This document shows, piece after piece, positions 36,200 through 46,760 of a stretch of DNA of 64,000 bases. The position numbers and the translations under genes were made by a program. Each line of letters begins with the position of its first letter. Position 1 is the stretch's first letter. The notes under the pieces were generated by a model, which saw nothing but the letters and a program-made list of their open reading frames with translations, did not search any database and had not been told where the DNA came from. Source of the DNA: Acanthopleura granulata (taxonomy: Eukaryota; Mollusca; Polyplacophora; Chitonida; Chitonidae); contig JABBOT010000017.1 of assembly GCA_016165875.1 (NCBI GenBank), positions 1,465,330 through 1,529,329 on the forward strand. Reading direction: 5' to 3'.

Positions 36200-38210
36200 C
36201 GTTGCAGCTCCGCACTTAACAGATCACCACTTAAATAAAGGTCTGCAATTCTTCTTCATATTTAACATTCAAAATATAGCTGACGATTATCAGTGTGTAT
36301 TATTTATAATTTACTTGATTTTGGGAGAACAGAATGTTGTCTATCTCTAGCTTTAATTTTCACCATTGTCGGTGACGGCACACAACAATTAATGCTTCCG
36401 GGTGGGGGGAGACGAATCTAGTCCCTTTCTATTTTTAGAGATATTTTCTTTTGCTCCCCTGTGCTTCCCTTTTTCATTTTTTTCCGCTAGATAGGTGGTA
36501 TCATTTTGTAGGACAGACTTCAAAGTTTCATTCCAGGTACAAATTTGTGTGTTTATCCGGAATCTAGGCGGGTGCACACAAGACAAAAGTAGTGATAAGT
36601 CAGGGCTCACTGACCTGTCACTGGGTGGGATTGACCTCTGTCAGCTGTTTGTCAAATTTGTGAAAAATTTCATCGGTCATGCCCTATCAGGAATTTGACT
36701 GGAGTTTTCTCAGGGAACAAGGACTATGAGGCCCGGAGTGATTAGGTCTTCCAGATCTGCTGTGACACAAAAGTTAACATGTAAGTAAATGGGAAAATCA
36801 ATTGTGGTGTGCCGCCAGATGACATTCAATCGCGATAAGGTCGCTGTAATGAACAGGGGAGATAACTTACGCCTGGCGCATCATTGATCCATCAGCGGAC
36901 AGCTAGTGTCTGCTGCTGCCGACAATTCCGTTCATCACCTCTGATGAATCTGCTAATGAAGTCATCACAGAGCTACATATTTGTATTCATGTTGTCTGCT
37001 TTGCGTGATAACTCCCGAGTGTGTTGGACGTGATGGCCACTACACCATCTAACCGATCCTGGTTGGCTCTGTAGATTTTCCTCATAATCGTCAACGGTTT
37101 CACACAGTTTACTCTGTGTTTCGAGTTGTTTGACGCCGTCGCTGGCAATGCTGTCATTCATTCAAAGGACATCGGTCTTTACCATTATGTACACTATATT
37201 GACAATAATTCACATCATACATACAAAAAATGTGATTTTCGACATTTAACTGACATTTAGTTTATTTTAACCGTATTTTTTTAAAATGCTCGTCTGCTCT
37301 GTTTGGTTTTGAATTTCCATCGCATGACGTCAAAAACTAACTGCTTCCGATGCGGCCGAGATGCTGCCGACGTGACGTTATGCCGTAATCATTCATTCAT
37401 TCATTCGTGTGATACCATGAGAGGCCAGGAAGTGGTAAATTACAATTATTGTGGAAAACATGATAAATGGTTTGAAAACAGTTCAGTGAAAAATAAATTC
37501 ACAAATACGGGTGACTGCTATAGAAATTAACGCGGAAGTATTTCCAGGCTGGCACTTTTCCATATAGTTGTAATACCATAGTACCAAGGCGAAACTTTTT
37601 GGTAGTCGGTTCCATCAGCGGATTTGAACTGATTTTCTCCCGAAGCTACTGGGTGGCTTATTACCAAAGATAGGAAACCTTTGATTCCAGTACTGTGCAT
37701 CACTGTGAAACATGACCTTGGACTTAGAGTTTGTGATTATATCATCCTTCTGTAATTAAAAGCAAATCACTACCTCTGTCTTACCGTTTGATTTGATTTT
37801 TTTGGCATAAAAGTGTTATTGATTGTTTTGAGCGTGCATGTTTCATACCTAAAGAGCCATTTATGGCTCACAAATACCAACATCAAAGTTTAGATTTCAG
37901 ATTCAATTTTCTGTCACATCTGATAATATGTAATTTTAAGGCTGAGATAACGCCAATTCAAGGACGTATATATAATGTGATCACAATAATTGGTATTAGG
38001 TTGCATTACTTAGCTTTTGCAGATCTGCTTATTACACCGAGTTCACAGTTTCTGTGCTGTATGTTTTCTGGTCCTATGGTACTTTGTTGCTGATTTGTCT
38101 TTTAGCCCAAAGCGGCAGCGTTGTTTTAAAAGCACAGTTTACTTGTTTTCGGACACTTCTGCATTCGGGTATTTTCTGTGTTACACCGAGCTCTAGTGCA
38201 AAAACCAATC
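36200..38210. other. no supported gene
   Basis: Short frames only; a SINE tail lies at 37,362-37,405. Confidence 0.4.
37362..37405 (+). mobile_element. SINE 3' tail, (CATT)n
   Basis: GCTGCCGACGTGACGTTATGCCGTAAT followed by (CATT)n. The same tail appears at 57,706-57,753. Confidence 0.6.
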
Positions 38211-38217
38211 AGGTAAT

Positions 38218-38456
38218 CCAGCGTGGCATAATTACCCAGGCATAATTACCTCTCACCAATTGGTTTCCTGTGAGTTCATGCCCGGCTTACGCTTAGTTCC
38301 TTCCCATTCGCAAGTGGAAAGGCCCGCCAACAACCTGCCGATGGTCATAGGTATCCTCTTGGAGTCACTCCGCTTTCCTCCCACCATAAGCTGGCCGCCA
38401 TTGTACTTCGTAAAACATCAAATAAACGAATAAGAAAATAAATAAATAAACCAACC
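38218..38456 (+). mobile_element. SINE-A copy
   Basis: AGCGTGGCATAATTACCCAGG, CCTCTCACCAATTGG, TGTGAGTTCATGCCCGGC, CAACAACCTGCCGATGGTCATAGG, TTTCCTCCCACCATAAGCTGGCCGCC and an AAATAAATAAATAAA tail, in SINE-A order. Confidence 0.8.
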
Positions 38457-38719
38457 CGATATCAGGGACGTCATAAAGTTTATGACGGTTTCACTGTCAA
38501 TTCTAGGTAACGAGAAATGGCATTTTTCGGCACCGATGTACCTTACTAATGTAGGTTAGGAAATCGCACCCAGAAGACAGGGCTTTGGACCATATTCTCC
38601 ACTGTCAATTACAACAACAGTGGTGGCTGTGTAAATCACTCAAAACTTGCAGTACTTATAATTGCCGATAGCGTATTCTTTAAAGCTTGTGGAAATAGGC
38701 TTCTTTTACTTATTGAGGC

Positions 38720-38925
38720 CTATTGTTTTTTTACGCCGTGCTTAGGAATGTTTCACTCGTACGACAACGGCCAACACTATAGTGGCAGTAAAGCTAGGAA
38801 ACCCACGACCGTTCACATATTCCTGGTAGGAACTTCCCCATCTATGACCAGAGAGGAAGCCAACATAAGCTCGGCTTGAGCTCACTATGGCTGCACTCAT
38901 TAGACGCTCCTGTTGCAGAGTAGCA
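38720..38925 (-). mobile_element. SINE-A copy, diverged
   Basis: Reversed blocks: TTTTACGCCGTGCTTAGGAATGTTTCACTCGTACGAC, GGCCAACACTATAGTGG, CCCACGACCGTTCACATATTCCTGG, and the B-box GCTTGAGCTCAC. Confidence 0.75.
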
Positions 38926-39519
38926 ACTTCAATGTCAATGGACAGGTTATGATCTATTGTGTAAAGTGTACTTTAAATGTTTGTGGTAAAATATAAATCT
39001 AGGCGTCGAGACAGGCATTGGTATACAAACTAACCAAGAAGGGCTCGCTAGGTCAATAGAAAATGGCAGGACCAGCTTCCAAAACAAAGATAAAACACGC
39101 CGAAGGTCTAAGAAAGTATATGAAAAAATTAGGGTGATTTCATGAAAAGCGAGCAGTAATAAGAATGAGGGAAATCGACGGTTTAAATAGGGAGACGAAA
39201 TGATTCCGTGCACAAATCGTGCTTCATACTAGTCCATATGCTGTCGATAATCGACAAATATATGTCAACTGGGCTTTAAATTTAAATGTTGACATACCCA
39301 ACATTGTGTAAGTGCTTAGGTACTTGTCCGTTACTACAGACTATTTATCTCACTGATGCTTGGAGAAGTTTTTATTTTACATATCACCCAAATTCGGCAG
39401 AAATCTGGCAGTTCTCTTTACTGAATGCCGCCGTCGTAACTGCGAGAGCCGGAATCAAGCACGAGACACAGAGCCCTCTAATTATGTAACATACCTTAAC
39501 GGTTAGATCACTGGTCGCC

Positions 39520-39735
39520 TCTGTGGTCTAGTGGCTAGAGCGTCCTCGTCGAGGCTGGGTGGGGTGTCATGTATAGTGTTTTCGACATGATGTTCCAGTG
39601 GCGGCAAAACTTCGGCGGCAAGGACTCGCCGTGCCACAAGAAAAGACTGTAAGTACACACCAGAAGGACTCATCATCGTCATATCACTGAAACACTGTTA
39701 AGTACGAAGTTAAACCCCAAGCACTCACTCACTGA
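39520..39735 (+). mobile_element. SINE-B-related copy
   Basis: tRNA-like head (GTCGCCTCTGTGGTCTAGTGGCTAGAGCG), then a jump to the SINE-B body (GGCTGGGTGGGGTGTCATG, TTTTCGACATGATG) and a 3' end GTTAAACCCCAAGCACTCACTCACTG. Truncated centrally relative to the copy at 30,625. Confidence 0.7.
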
Positions 39736-39739
39736 ATAA

Positions 39740-40870
39740 GAATTGATTTACAATCTTGCCGGTATTACGTCTGGCATGAACTTCTGCGAAATACCATTGA
39801 ACTTTTGCATTGCGTAACTAAATACCTCGTCTTTCATGGTTGCGTAGCTATCTCATGGCATTAATTTAATCAAACTGGTGTTCGCTTTGAAGAAAATAGG
39901 GTAATGTCTACTTGTTTTTTGTTTAGGACTAGCAACATTTTTAACCTTAACTGTAATGATGACATGCTTGGAGTGATTTACTAATAGGCTCATTATTAAA
40001 CGCATAAGACAAGATTGATTATTTTAGGTCTCTTGTAATCATCAAAGGATGTGGCCATCGGCTTGGCCCTCAATTTAAACAGAACACATCGCTGGAAGCT
40101 ATTTTAAGGTCTGTAACAACATGACCCCTGTTGCGGGTTCCAAATATGCTGCTACATGTAGCCAAACTTAAAGAGGTTTAGAGAGTAGTAGGAAAGGTGA
40201 TTGCAACAAACGAGACATACTGGAATCCTTTGTCAGCGTTTTCGGGGAAAAGGCATAGCCCGGCAACAGTTTACCAATTAGGGGGGTAGGATCCATATTT
40301 CGATACGTTTGGGCGATGAGTTTGCAATAATCTAGGCAGCTCTTTTAAGCTCTTATTGCTGTTTGCTGCAAAAGTCATTTTACGGAAAACAGCCATATCT
40401 TAATCCTGTTTGATAACAGCTCCTGTTACCGGCTTAGGGATGGATGGATGAATGAATAAACATAGCATAAGGCCATCTCAGCAATACGTTAGCCATTCTC
40501 TGGAGAGAGAATGTTTGAAACAGCTTAGTTTTCTGCATGTCAGAAGCTTTGTAACAGTATACAAAGCAATTGTCGAGTAAAATACGAAGACCACATTTAA
40601 GATCTTTCAAAATACTTATCAATAATCTAAAGATGATTCATGTACATGTATAAGCCAATGGCCTTTACAATGATGATTTGGGCTAAATGTCACATCTCCT
40701 GACAAACCGACAAAAGGTGTTTCTGATCTGGTTGGATTTGTTGATTTCCGTGTAAACTAACGCTCATGTAACTGGTAATCTTCCTGTAAATACATGATTT
40801 TTACGAAACCGTCATACAACAGAAAATATCTATAACTTGAGTGTTTTCTTGAGGTTCCTTTACAAACAGG
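39740..40870. other. no supported gene
   Basis: No convincing frame, repeat or RNA gene seen. Confidence 0.4.
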
Positions 40871-40874
40871 ACCT

Positions 40875-41118
40875 AAAACACGTGGCCGAGGGATTTAGCC
40901 CGGCGTAAAGGCCCAGGTGTTTCCACCAACACGGTCTCTGTGAGTTCAAATCCAGCTCATGTTGGCTTCCTCTCCGGCTGTACGTGGGAAGTTCTGCCAG
41001 CAACATGCGGGGTTTCCCACGGGCTCTGCCCGCTTTCCTCCCAGCATAATGCTGGTCGCCGTCGTATGGGTGAAATATTCTGGAGTACGGCATTTAACAC
41101 CAATCAAATAAATAAATA
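40875..41118 (+). mobile_element. SINE-A copy, near full length
   Basis: CTGTGAGTTCAAATCCAGCTCATG (B box), TTGGCTTCCTCTCCGGCTGTACGTGGGAAG, CTGCCAGCAACATGCGGGG, GGGCTCTGCCCGCTTTCCTCCCAGCATAATGCTGGTCGCCGTCGTAT, GTGAAATATTCTGGAGTACGG and AATCAAATAAATAAATAAA. Confidence 0.9.
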
Positions 41119-41234
41119 AAGCACACTGCTTTAAACAGTGTGCCACGGGACGGCAACTTCCTGCTGTATAAAAATTTACTTGAAGAATAGGGATTAAGCC
41201 CTATAGCTGAGGTAAATTGAGAAGATATTTAAAC

Positions 41235-41310
41235 GGTTGTCTCATCATTTATCAACTATCACAATATGGTCGGGTCTTGGTTTACTCTCCGTGCTGTTTC
41301 GTCTTTCATA
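41235..41310 (+). repeat. interspersed repeat R3, copy
   Basis: CATTTATCAACTATCACAATATGGTCGGG followed by TTTACTCTCCGTGCTGT, matching the R3 core and its 3' flank. Confidence 0.6.
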
Positions 41311-41317
41311 TTACAAG

Positions 41318-41467
41318 TCATTTTTTCTTTGGATGAAAAGAAATGTATGACGAACGCATTTGTCCACCACAACTGTGAAAATGATGCACAAGCGGCAATG
41401 GCCAGAGTATACCCTTGTTATGCAGTAGCAGAGCTGTACACGTCAGCGACAGTATGTCGACAAATGG
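41318..41467 (+). CDS. candidate cysteine-rich exon beside R3
   Basis: Plus strand: a pyrimidine-rich acceptor (CTGTTTCGTCTTTCATATTACAAG) ends at 41,317 and a GTAAAA donor follows 41,467. The 150 nt equals 2 + 49 codons + 1, phase 1 on both sides. The peptide has four spaced cysteines (EKKC, HHNC, VYPC, ATVC) and ends RQM. The same frame also extends upstream to an ATG at 41,266 with a signal-peptide-like stretch. No family recognised. The acceptor tract derives partly from repeat R3, so it may be fortuitous. Confidence 0.3.
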
Positions 41468-41474
41468 GTAAAAT

Positions 41475-43250
41475 TTTCCGCAGTTCTCAGAAAACGTCAG
41501 TCGTACGTTACTTTTTCGACTTTTGGCTTGAAGCTGATTTTGCTGTGTGGAAATAACCTCGATATGGGAGAAATGATGGATATTTTATACTCCGATTGCT
41601 ATAGCCAGCGGTGACTATATTACGCAGGGTCTGTTATATTCTGTCAGAATAAAACACCATTTATTGGGGAACACACTTCTGCCAAGTGGTCCAATCGAAT
41701 ATAATTCTTAATTTACGACCAGTATCACAGCAACTACGTTGATCTGTCCACATTTAAAATTATGACTGGGAAAACCTTAAAGGATATGGTAGAATAAATC
41801 TGTGATATTACCAGAAAACTGTAACGATTAAGGAGTCCGTTGCCGTCCGCTGTCTGAGAAAGTGTCCGATTGATGTACACAGGCTGTCGAGTTCAAAGTG
41901 CCGCAGGTCAGCGATGGCACTGAGCATAGGCGTCAAGCTCCAATTTATACTAATCATCAACCATAAAGGAAGTTCAGGTCAATAATAACAAGATCAGTTT
42001 TCGAAACTTCCTTCAGCACAAACCGTCAAAGAAATTAGGTTGGATTTAAGTAAAGAAAAGCAGTCGACATTTTTCCGTGATGATGGAAAGTTCTAGGCAA
42101 TGTAAAAGATGTATCAAAGCCGCTGTTTGTGATTTTGTTTATTCGATGACGGTCGGTTGTATGTGGGTTGGCTACACGGAAATTAACCACCGACTTGGCA
42201 AACAACTAAGACACTCTCTCACGCCCGCGCCAGAACCTAGACGACATTCGCATACCAGTCTTCAACCAAAATGGGTGTTCCGCATTAAATAATAACAAGA
42301 CCAGATACAAACATTATAACACGAACGAGCTCACAAGCGACGTTGACAATTGGTAACACTGTACGGGGGTGCATTAATAATACGCGCACACACAGATTGG
42401 AGTCGGCTGTTTGGTTGAACTTGGTTGGAGATACACCTCACTCACAGGCCCACATTTAACCCGCTTACACGGACCAGTTGGAAACGAGTACCGACAAAAA
42501 CGTGTTTACTGAGAACAGAGTAGTGGGCTGATGTCACCGTCACTAAATCACCGTTAATAACTCTCCGGCGGACGGCTAGGCCGTCATTACGGGTCGGTAA
42601 ATGTACTTGATGCAGCGAAATTACCTGGATAATACCCTACTGGGTGTTGACGACCCGTGGTTAACCCACCATCACTACAAATATGGCTTGACCAGAATCA
42701 ATGGACAGTAAAGAGCATCACTGTAAATCGCCATGGTAGTCATCAGTGTTATGTGTGTGCATTAGGCTCAGCGTTCCTTTATTTTCATCACTATGGCGAT
42801 TTACCCTCATCCAAAATAGAAATGAGTTGTTTTACAATGTGACTATACACCCATTTATATATAAAGCTCTCGACATAGGTATTTGATTGCGCTACACCAA
42901 TAACTTTTTTAATCCCATTACCTGCTAAATGTGACCTCATACATGAAAATCATTATTAAGTCGACTAGAATCTGTCGATGACCGAATGGTTGAATATTAT
43001 TTTCAGTTTTAAATAAAGAAAAAAACAATGTGGTGTCCTAATTCCATTTTCGAGATGAAAAATAAACAATTTAATTTGACGTGATTATCATTTGAAGAAC
43101 GTGAGGCAAATCTGAATAAACGGCCGCTGCCCTGCGAATAAAATTAAGCGATTTTTTTCCCAAAAACATGCTCATACTTATTGAAAATTACTTGGTAACA
43201 TATTGGTACGTTGACATTCATCATTCATAGGTATACATGCCCTAGATTTC
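41475..43250. other. no supported gene; foldback-family arms
   Basis: Single arms of the foldback family appear at 41,965-42,035 (AATAATAACAAGATCAGTTTTCG) and 42,255-42,310 (CAACCAAAATGGGTGTTCCG). A small inverted pair, GTAAATCGCCAT at 42,723 and its complement at 42,793, is also present. Confidence 0.4.
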
Positions 43251-43253
43251 TAA

Positions 43254-43459
43254 GGGGGGCTCCGTGACACAGTTGGCTAGCACTCTAGCACAACCTAATG
43301 AGCCTCCTACCACTGCGGTCGCTGTGAGCTCAAGTCCAGGTCATCCTGGCTTCCTCTCCGGCAATACATGGGAAGGTCTGCCATCAAGGTTCGAATGGTC
43401 GCCATCGTATAAGTGAAATAATCTTGAGTACAGCGTAAAACACAAAGCAAATAGATTTT
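43254..43459 (+). mobile_element. SINE-A copy with intact tRNA-like head
   Basis: GGCTCCGTGACACAGTTGGCTAGCAC (A box) and CGGTCGCTGTGAGCTCAAGTCC (B box) lie about 50 bp apart. CTTCCTCTCCGGCAATACATGGGAAGGTCTGCC, ATGGTCGCCATCGTATAAGTGAAATAATCTTGAGTACAGCG and an A-rich tail follow. This copy shows most clearly that the family is tRNA-derived. Confidence 0.9.
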
Positions 43460-43976
43460 TAAAATACCGGTCAAATTTGTACATTATTTCCGAGTCGTCT
43501 ACACACCTTGAAACACTGCATTCCGGGTCATATCTCATGTGTTGTGGTGAATAATGAACGCCCATGTAAAGGAGGACAAAAGCGGAGTCTTCTAAGGTAA
43601 CGCAACATTGATACAATGGCAAGTATTGAATTATCCCTCCATAATATGTATGAGGTAAGTAAGTCGCGGGTGCTAAATGTACTTCGTGACTGTACACAGG
43701 TTGCCTTTTTGTCGGCGATATAAAAAGATCATTAAATTCCCAAAGGGTATATTGAAGAACCCCAGTTGATTTTTTGGCGGAGAAATTCGATATCTGTGCA
43801 GCTGACCTGGTGTTATTAGGCCGGTGGGAGGAGGATGGCGTACGATAATGGCATGAATAGTTAATTAGTAACAAATAAACCTCGATCATTAGATCTTGTG
43901 TGATATTCCACATTGATATCTTATGCTGGAAGTACCTGATTTTGAAAATCTGATTTGCCGCAAAAACATCGTCCAT
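43341..43976 (-). CDS. unrecognised long open frame
   Basis: A 211-codon minus-strand frame is unusually long for this AT-rich, stop-dense sequence. Its last 45 or so codons are antisense SINE-A, so the independent part is about 165 codons (43,976-43,470). That part is rich in aromatic residues and histidine, with paired cysteines (QCC, PECSVSRC). No family recognised, no signal peptide, no clear splice sites. It may be an exon whose end was overrun by a SINE, a decayed transposon product, or chance. Confidence 0.3.
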   Translation of the reverse strand: MDDVFAANQIFKIRYFQHKISMWNITQDLMIEVYLLLINYSCHYRTPSSSHRPNNTRSAAQISNFSAKKSTGVLQYTLWEFNDLFISPTKRQPVYSHEVHLAPATYLPHTYYGGIIQYLPLYQCCVTLEDSAFVLLYMGVHYSPQHMRYDPECSVSRCVDDSEIMYKFDRYFKNLFALCFTLYSRLFHLYDGDHSNLDGRPSHVLPERKPG

Positions 43977-45445
43977 AAATGAAGGTTCCTTGCCGTTTTA
44001 TTTCGATAACATTTGTGTTAGTCGATTTTAGTCGATAGCCGCAAAATGGTATGAAGTAGAGTTGATCATCTTTCTATTTAATAAGTATCAAATGACGAGC
44101 CCATTAAGGCAAATTCTACCCATTGAACAAAGTCATAACCTCAGTTTATGGCATTGCATCATATTTTTTTAATAATTAAAACCTCGCTGAATTCAATAAC
44201 AAAAATTTGATAAGAAACGACGTCGAGCACAATTGCAGTTACGTAACATTTATTGCTTGGAATAAAATTATTTGTTAATAAATCAGTGCTTCCAGTGATC
44301 ATATTAATGGAATTTACTGACATATAATTAAAGTATCTCAGCTGAGGCACACTTCTCATCGGGAAGAAATAAAGGACTGCCCGCGAAAGGGAAAAGCGTT
44401 AGCGCCGAGAGGGATAAAAAAAATTGAAATTATGTTTCAGTTGTCCGGAATGTAACGGGATTCGAGTGGCTCTTGTGACTTCATAAAAAGGAGTATAACC
44501 GGAAATACATGTAGGCTTAGCGCTTGTAGCCCGATGATCAGCCCAATTTAATGGCAACCTTTCGTGATATTCATGGCACCGTGGCAGAACACAGTTTCAT
44601 GAATATAAAACGGTGAATCCAAACAGCCTTTATCTCAATATCCATTCTCACTGAAAGTCTTAAATAATAAGAGCCTGGATAAATTCAAGGATTGAGGTTT
44701 TGTGAAATAAAAGAAGTAGCAAACCTGGAGCTTTTCGTGACGCCTCAGGCATGAAGGTGTTTCAAAGTGGTTCCATCATCGAAGGAGGACTCCGGCGACG
44801 CTGTCTTGCTTGAAAGGAAAGCTGGAAATGCCATACATGGATTTTGACAGCGACACTGAAACACATCTTTCGTGTGTCATTTAAAAGTTACGGTTGTCAT
44901 ATATGTGTCTGTAAGAGCTTTTCTAATGACTGATTAAAAGAACATCTAGGGCACAGAATTACCTGGCAAGTTATCTTCACGTAGACCTACTAGACAACGC
45001 GTTCTTAAGTGAAAGACTAGCTGTATATAGATACAGAATGCGCGATACTATCTTCCTAACGTACATTGGTATATATGTATATATGCCCGCGGTTAAGTTT
45101 AATCTTGGACGTGACAATACGCATACTGTATAATTAGCCATGCGAATGTTCTCCATTCCAAGAAAAGTGCATAACAAAAATGTCAAGTCGGTTCTTGGGC
45201 TTAATGAGCGATCCTTTCCATGAACTCATATCAGGATGATGTGGCTCAATATTTTCGCCCAGAGGGACAGGTGGGTGTCTACATTGAGTGTTGACACAGT
45301 CACATGAAGCCTCACAGTCTGCATTGCTTCTCTACAGACAGATCAGCCAATTAGTTAGAGAGATATTGGCAACATCAGCCTGGACTGAGGCCCACCAATT
45401 AGACTGCACTGTACGAAGGCCACGAAACCGATATTGCCAGTCGTC

Positions 45446-45535
45446 AACCAAAATGGGCGTTCTAGATCAATAATCGCCAATACTTGAAGACCAGTTTCCA
45501 AAACGTCAAATAACACAAACCAACAAAGAACTTAA
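45446..45535 (+). repeat. foldback family arm
   Basis: CGTCAACCAAAATGGGCGTTCTAGATCAATAATCG, then AAGACCAGTTTCCAAAACGTCAAATAACACAAACC: one full arm of the 23,407 element. Confidence 0.65.
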
Positions 45536-46699
45536 AGTATACAAAATAAACAATCAGCACGGATGCATGGAAAGAAAATCATTCAACAGATTTCACTGAT
45601 GAAGGAAAGACGCAATTAACTTTCTAGACAGATGAATGAAATCAGTACACAAATCCTGTATAGTGCCTATGATCTGGTTAATAAATTATGTATCTCCGTT
45701 GCGCTATGATAGCAAGTATTCATATACATTTCTTACTATTCCGCGAAATGTCTAGCGATTTGATTGGTTGAGATAGCCAACCTACGAGAGCGAATGTGAC
45801 GGGATTCCGAGATTATATGTGTCCTTGTACCCCTGGAGTCAAGTTCTCTGGAGCAATCATATCAACGGAGTCCAATGAAAACGCGTCGCCGCAAAATGTA
45901 AACAAAAAGGAGAAAACTTTATGCTGTCTGCTTTTATTAAGCCTACGTCATACGTCCGAAAAGGGCGATTTTTTTTCAAATTAATAAAAATATTGTGGCA
46001 AAAATAAAGATATTTTTCGGGAAAATACGAAAGAAATGAACTTGTTGCAGAAACTGTTCGTTCCTATCGTGCAGCCAGAAGGTTTTCTAGTTTTCTCCAG
46101 AAAGATCGGCTCATGGAGTTCTAGAAGTTATCTTGCCTGGAAGCCTTAAAACAGAGTGAAACACTGTAGAACCTTTGAAAGGTTCGTTCATACACAATTA
46201 AATCACTGTCTGAACGCTCCTGTGCCCGGACATAGATGTCGGTGGGGATGATCGGTTTCATCGAGAAAGTGACGAGATTTCTCTTACAGCACCTTCCATG
46301 CACGTCACCATTCTTTCTAAGAGTTCACCAGAATCACATCCATAACGATCCGCTGTCATCCCTTTTCATCTGACTGCCACTAACCCCTACCTTGACACTG
46401 ACCTAAATCAGCTGCTCTGCGGCTTTGATGACCGTGGCGCCGTGCACGGCAACGTCAGAGTAACCAACTTGGCAACTCTGACGTTTAATAACAGAACAAC
46501 ACAGTCAATGAACATAAATATTATTTGAAAACAAGATATTATACAACCTTCTTCAAATGCCGGAATGCATTGACGACATGGACAAAGCAAGTAATGGGTT
46601 GCTGTTCCAGACACTGTCTTTGTCTCATAGCCTCTGCATTTGTCTTGTTTGAATCAGGATCAGTACAGATTATGTTACGATGTCACAGAGTGTAAATCT

Positions 46700-46760
46700 A
46701 AAGTACTTCTCCTCCGTCGTACAGGTTAAATATTCTTGACTACGAGATAAAACAAAAATA
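46700..46760 (+). mobile_element. SINE-A 3' end scrap
   Basis: TCTCCTCCGTCGTACAGGTTAAATATTCTTGACTACGAGATAAAACAAA matches the last 50 bp of SINE-A. Confidence 0.55.

Noticed and set aside
40860..41146. minus-strand frames of 66 and 77 codons
   Set aside because: Antisense of SINE-A.
43254..43330. tRNA gene
   Set aside because: tRNA-like head of a SINE-A copy; no paired acceptor stem seen.
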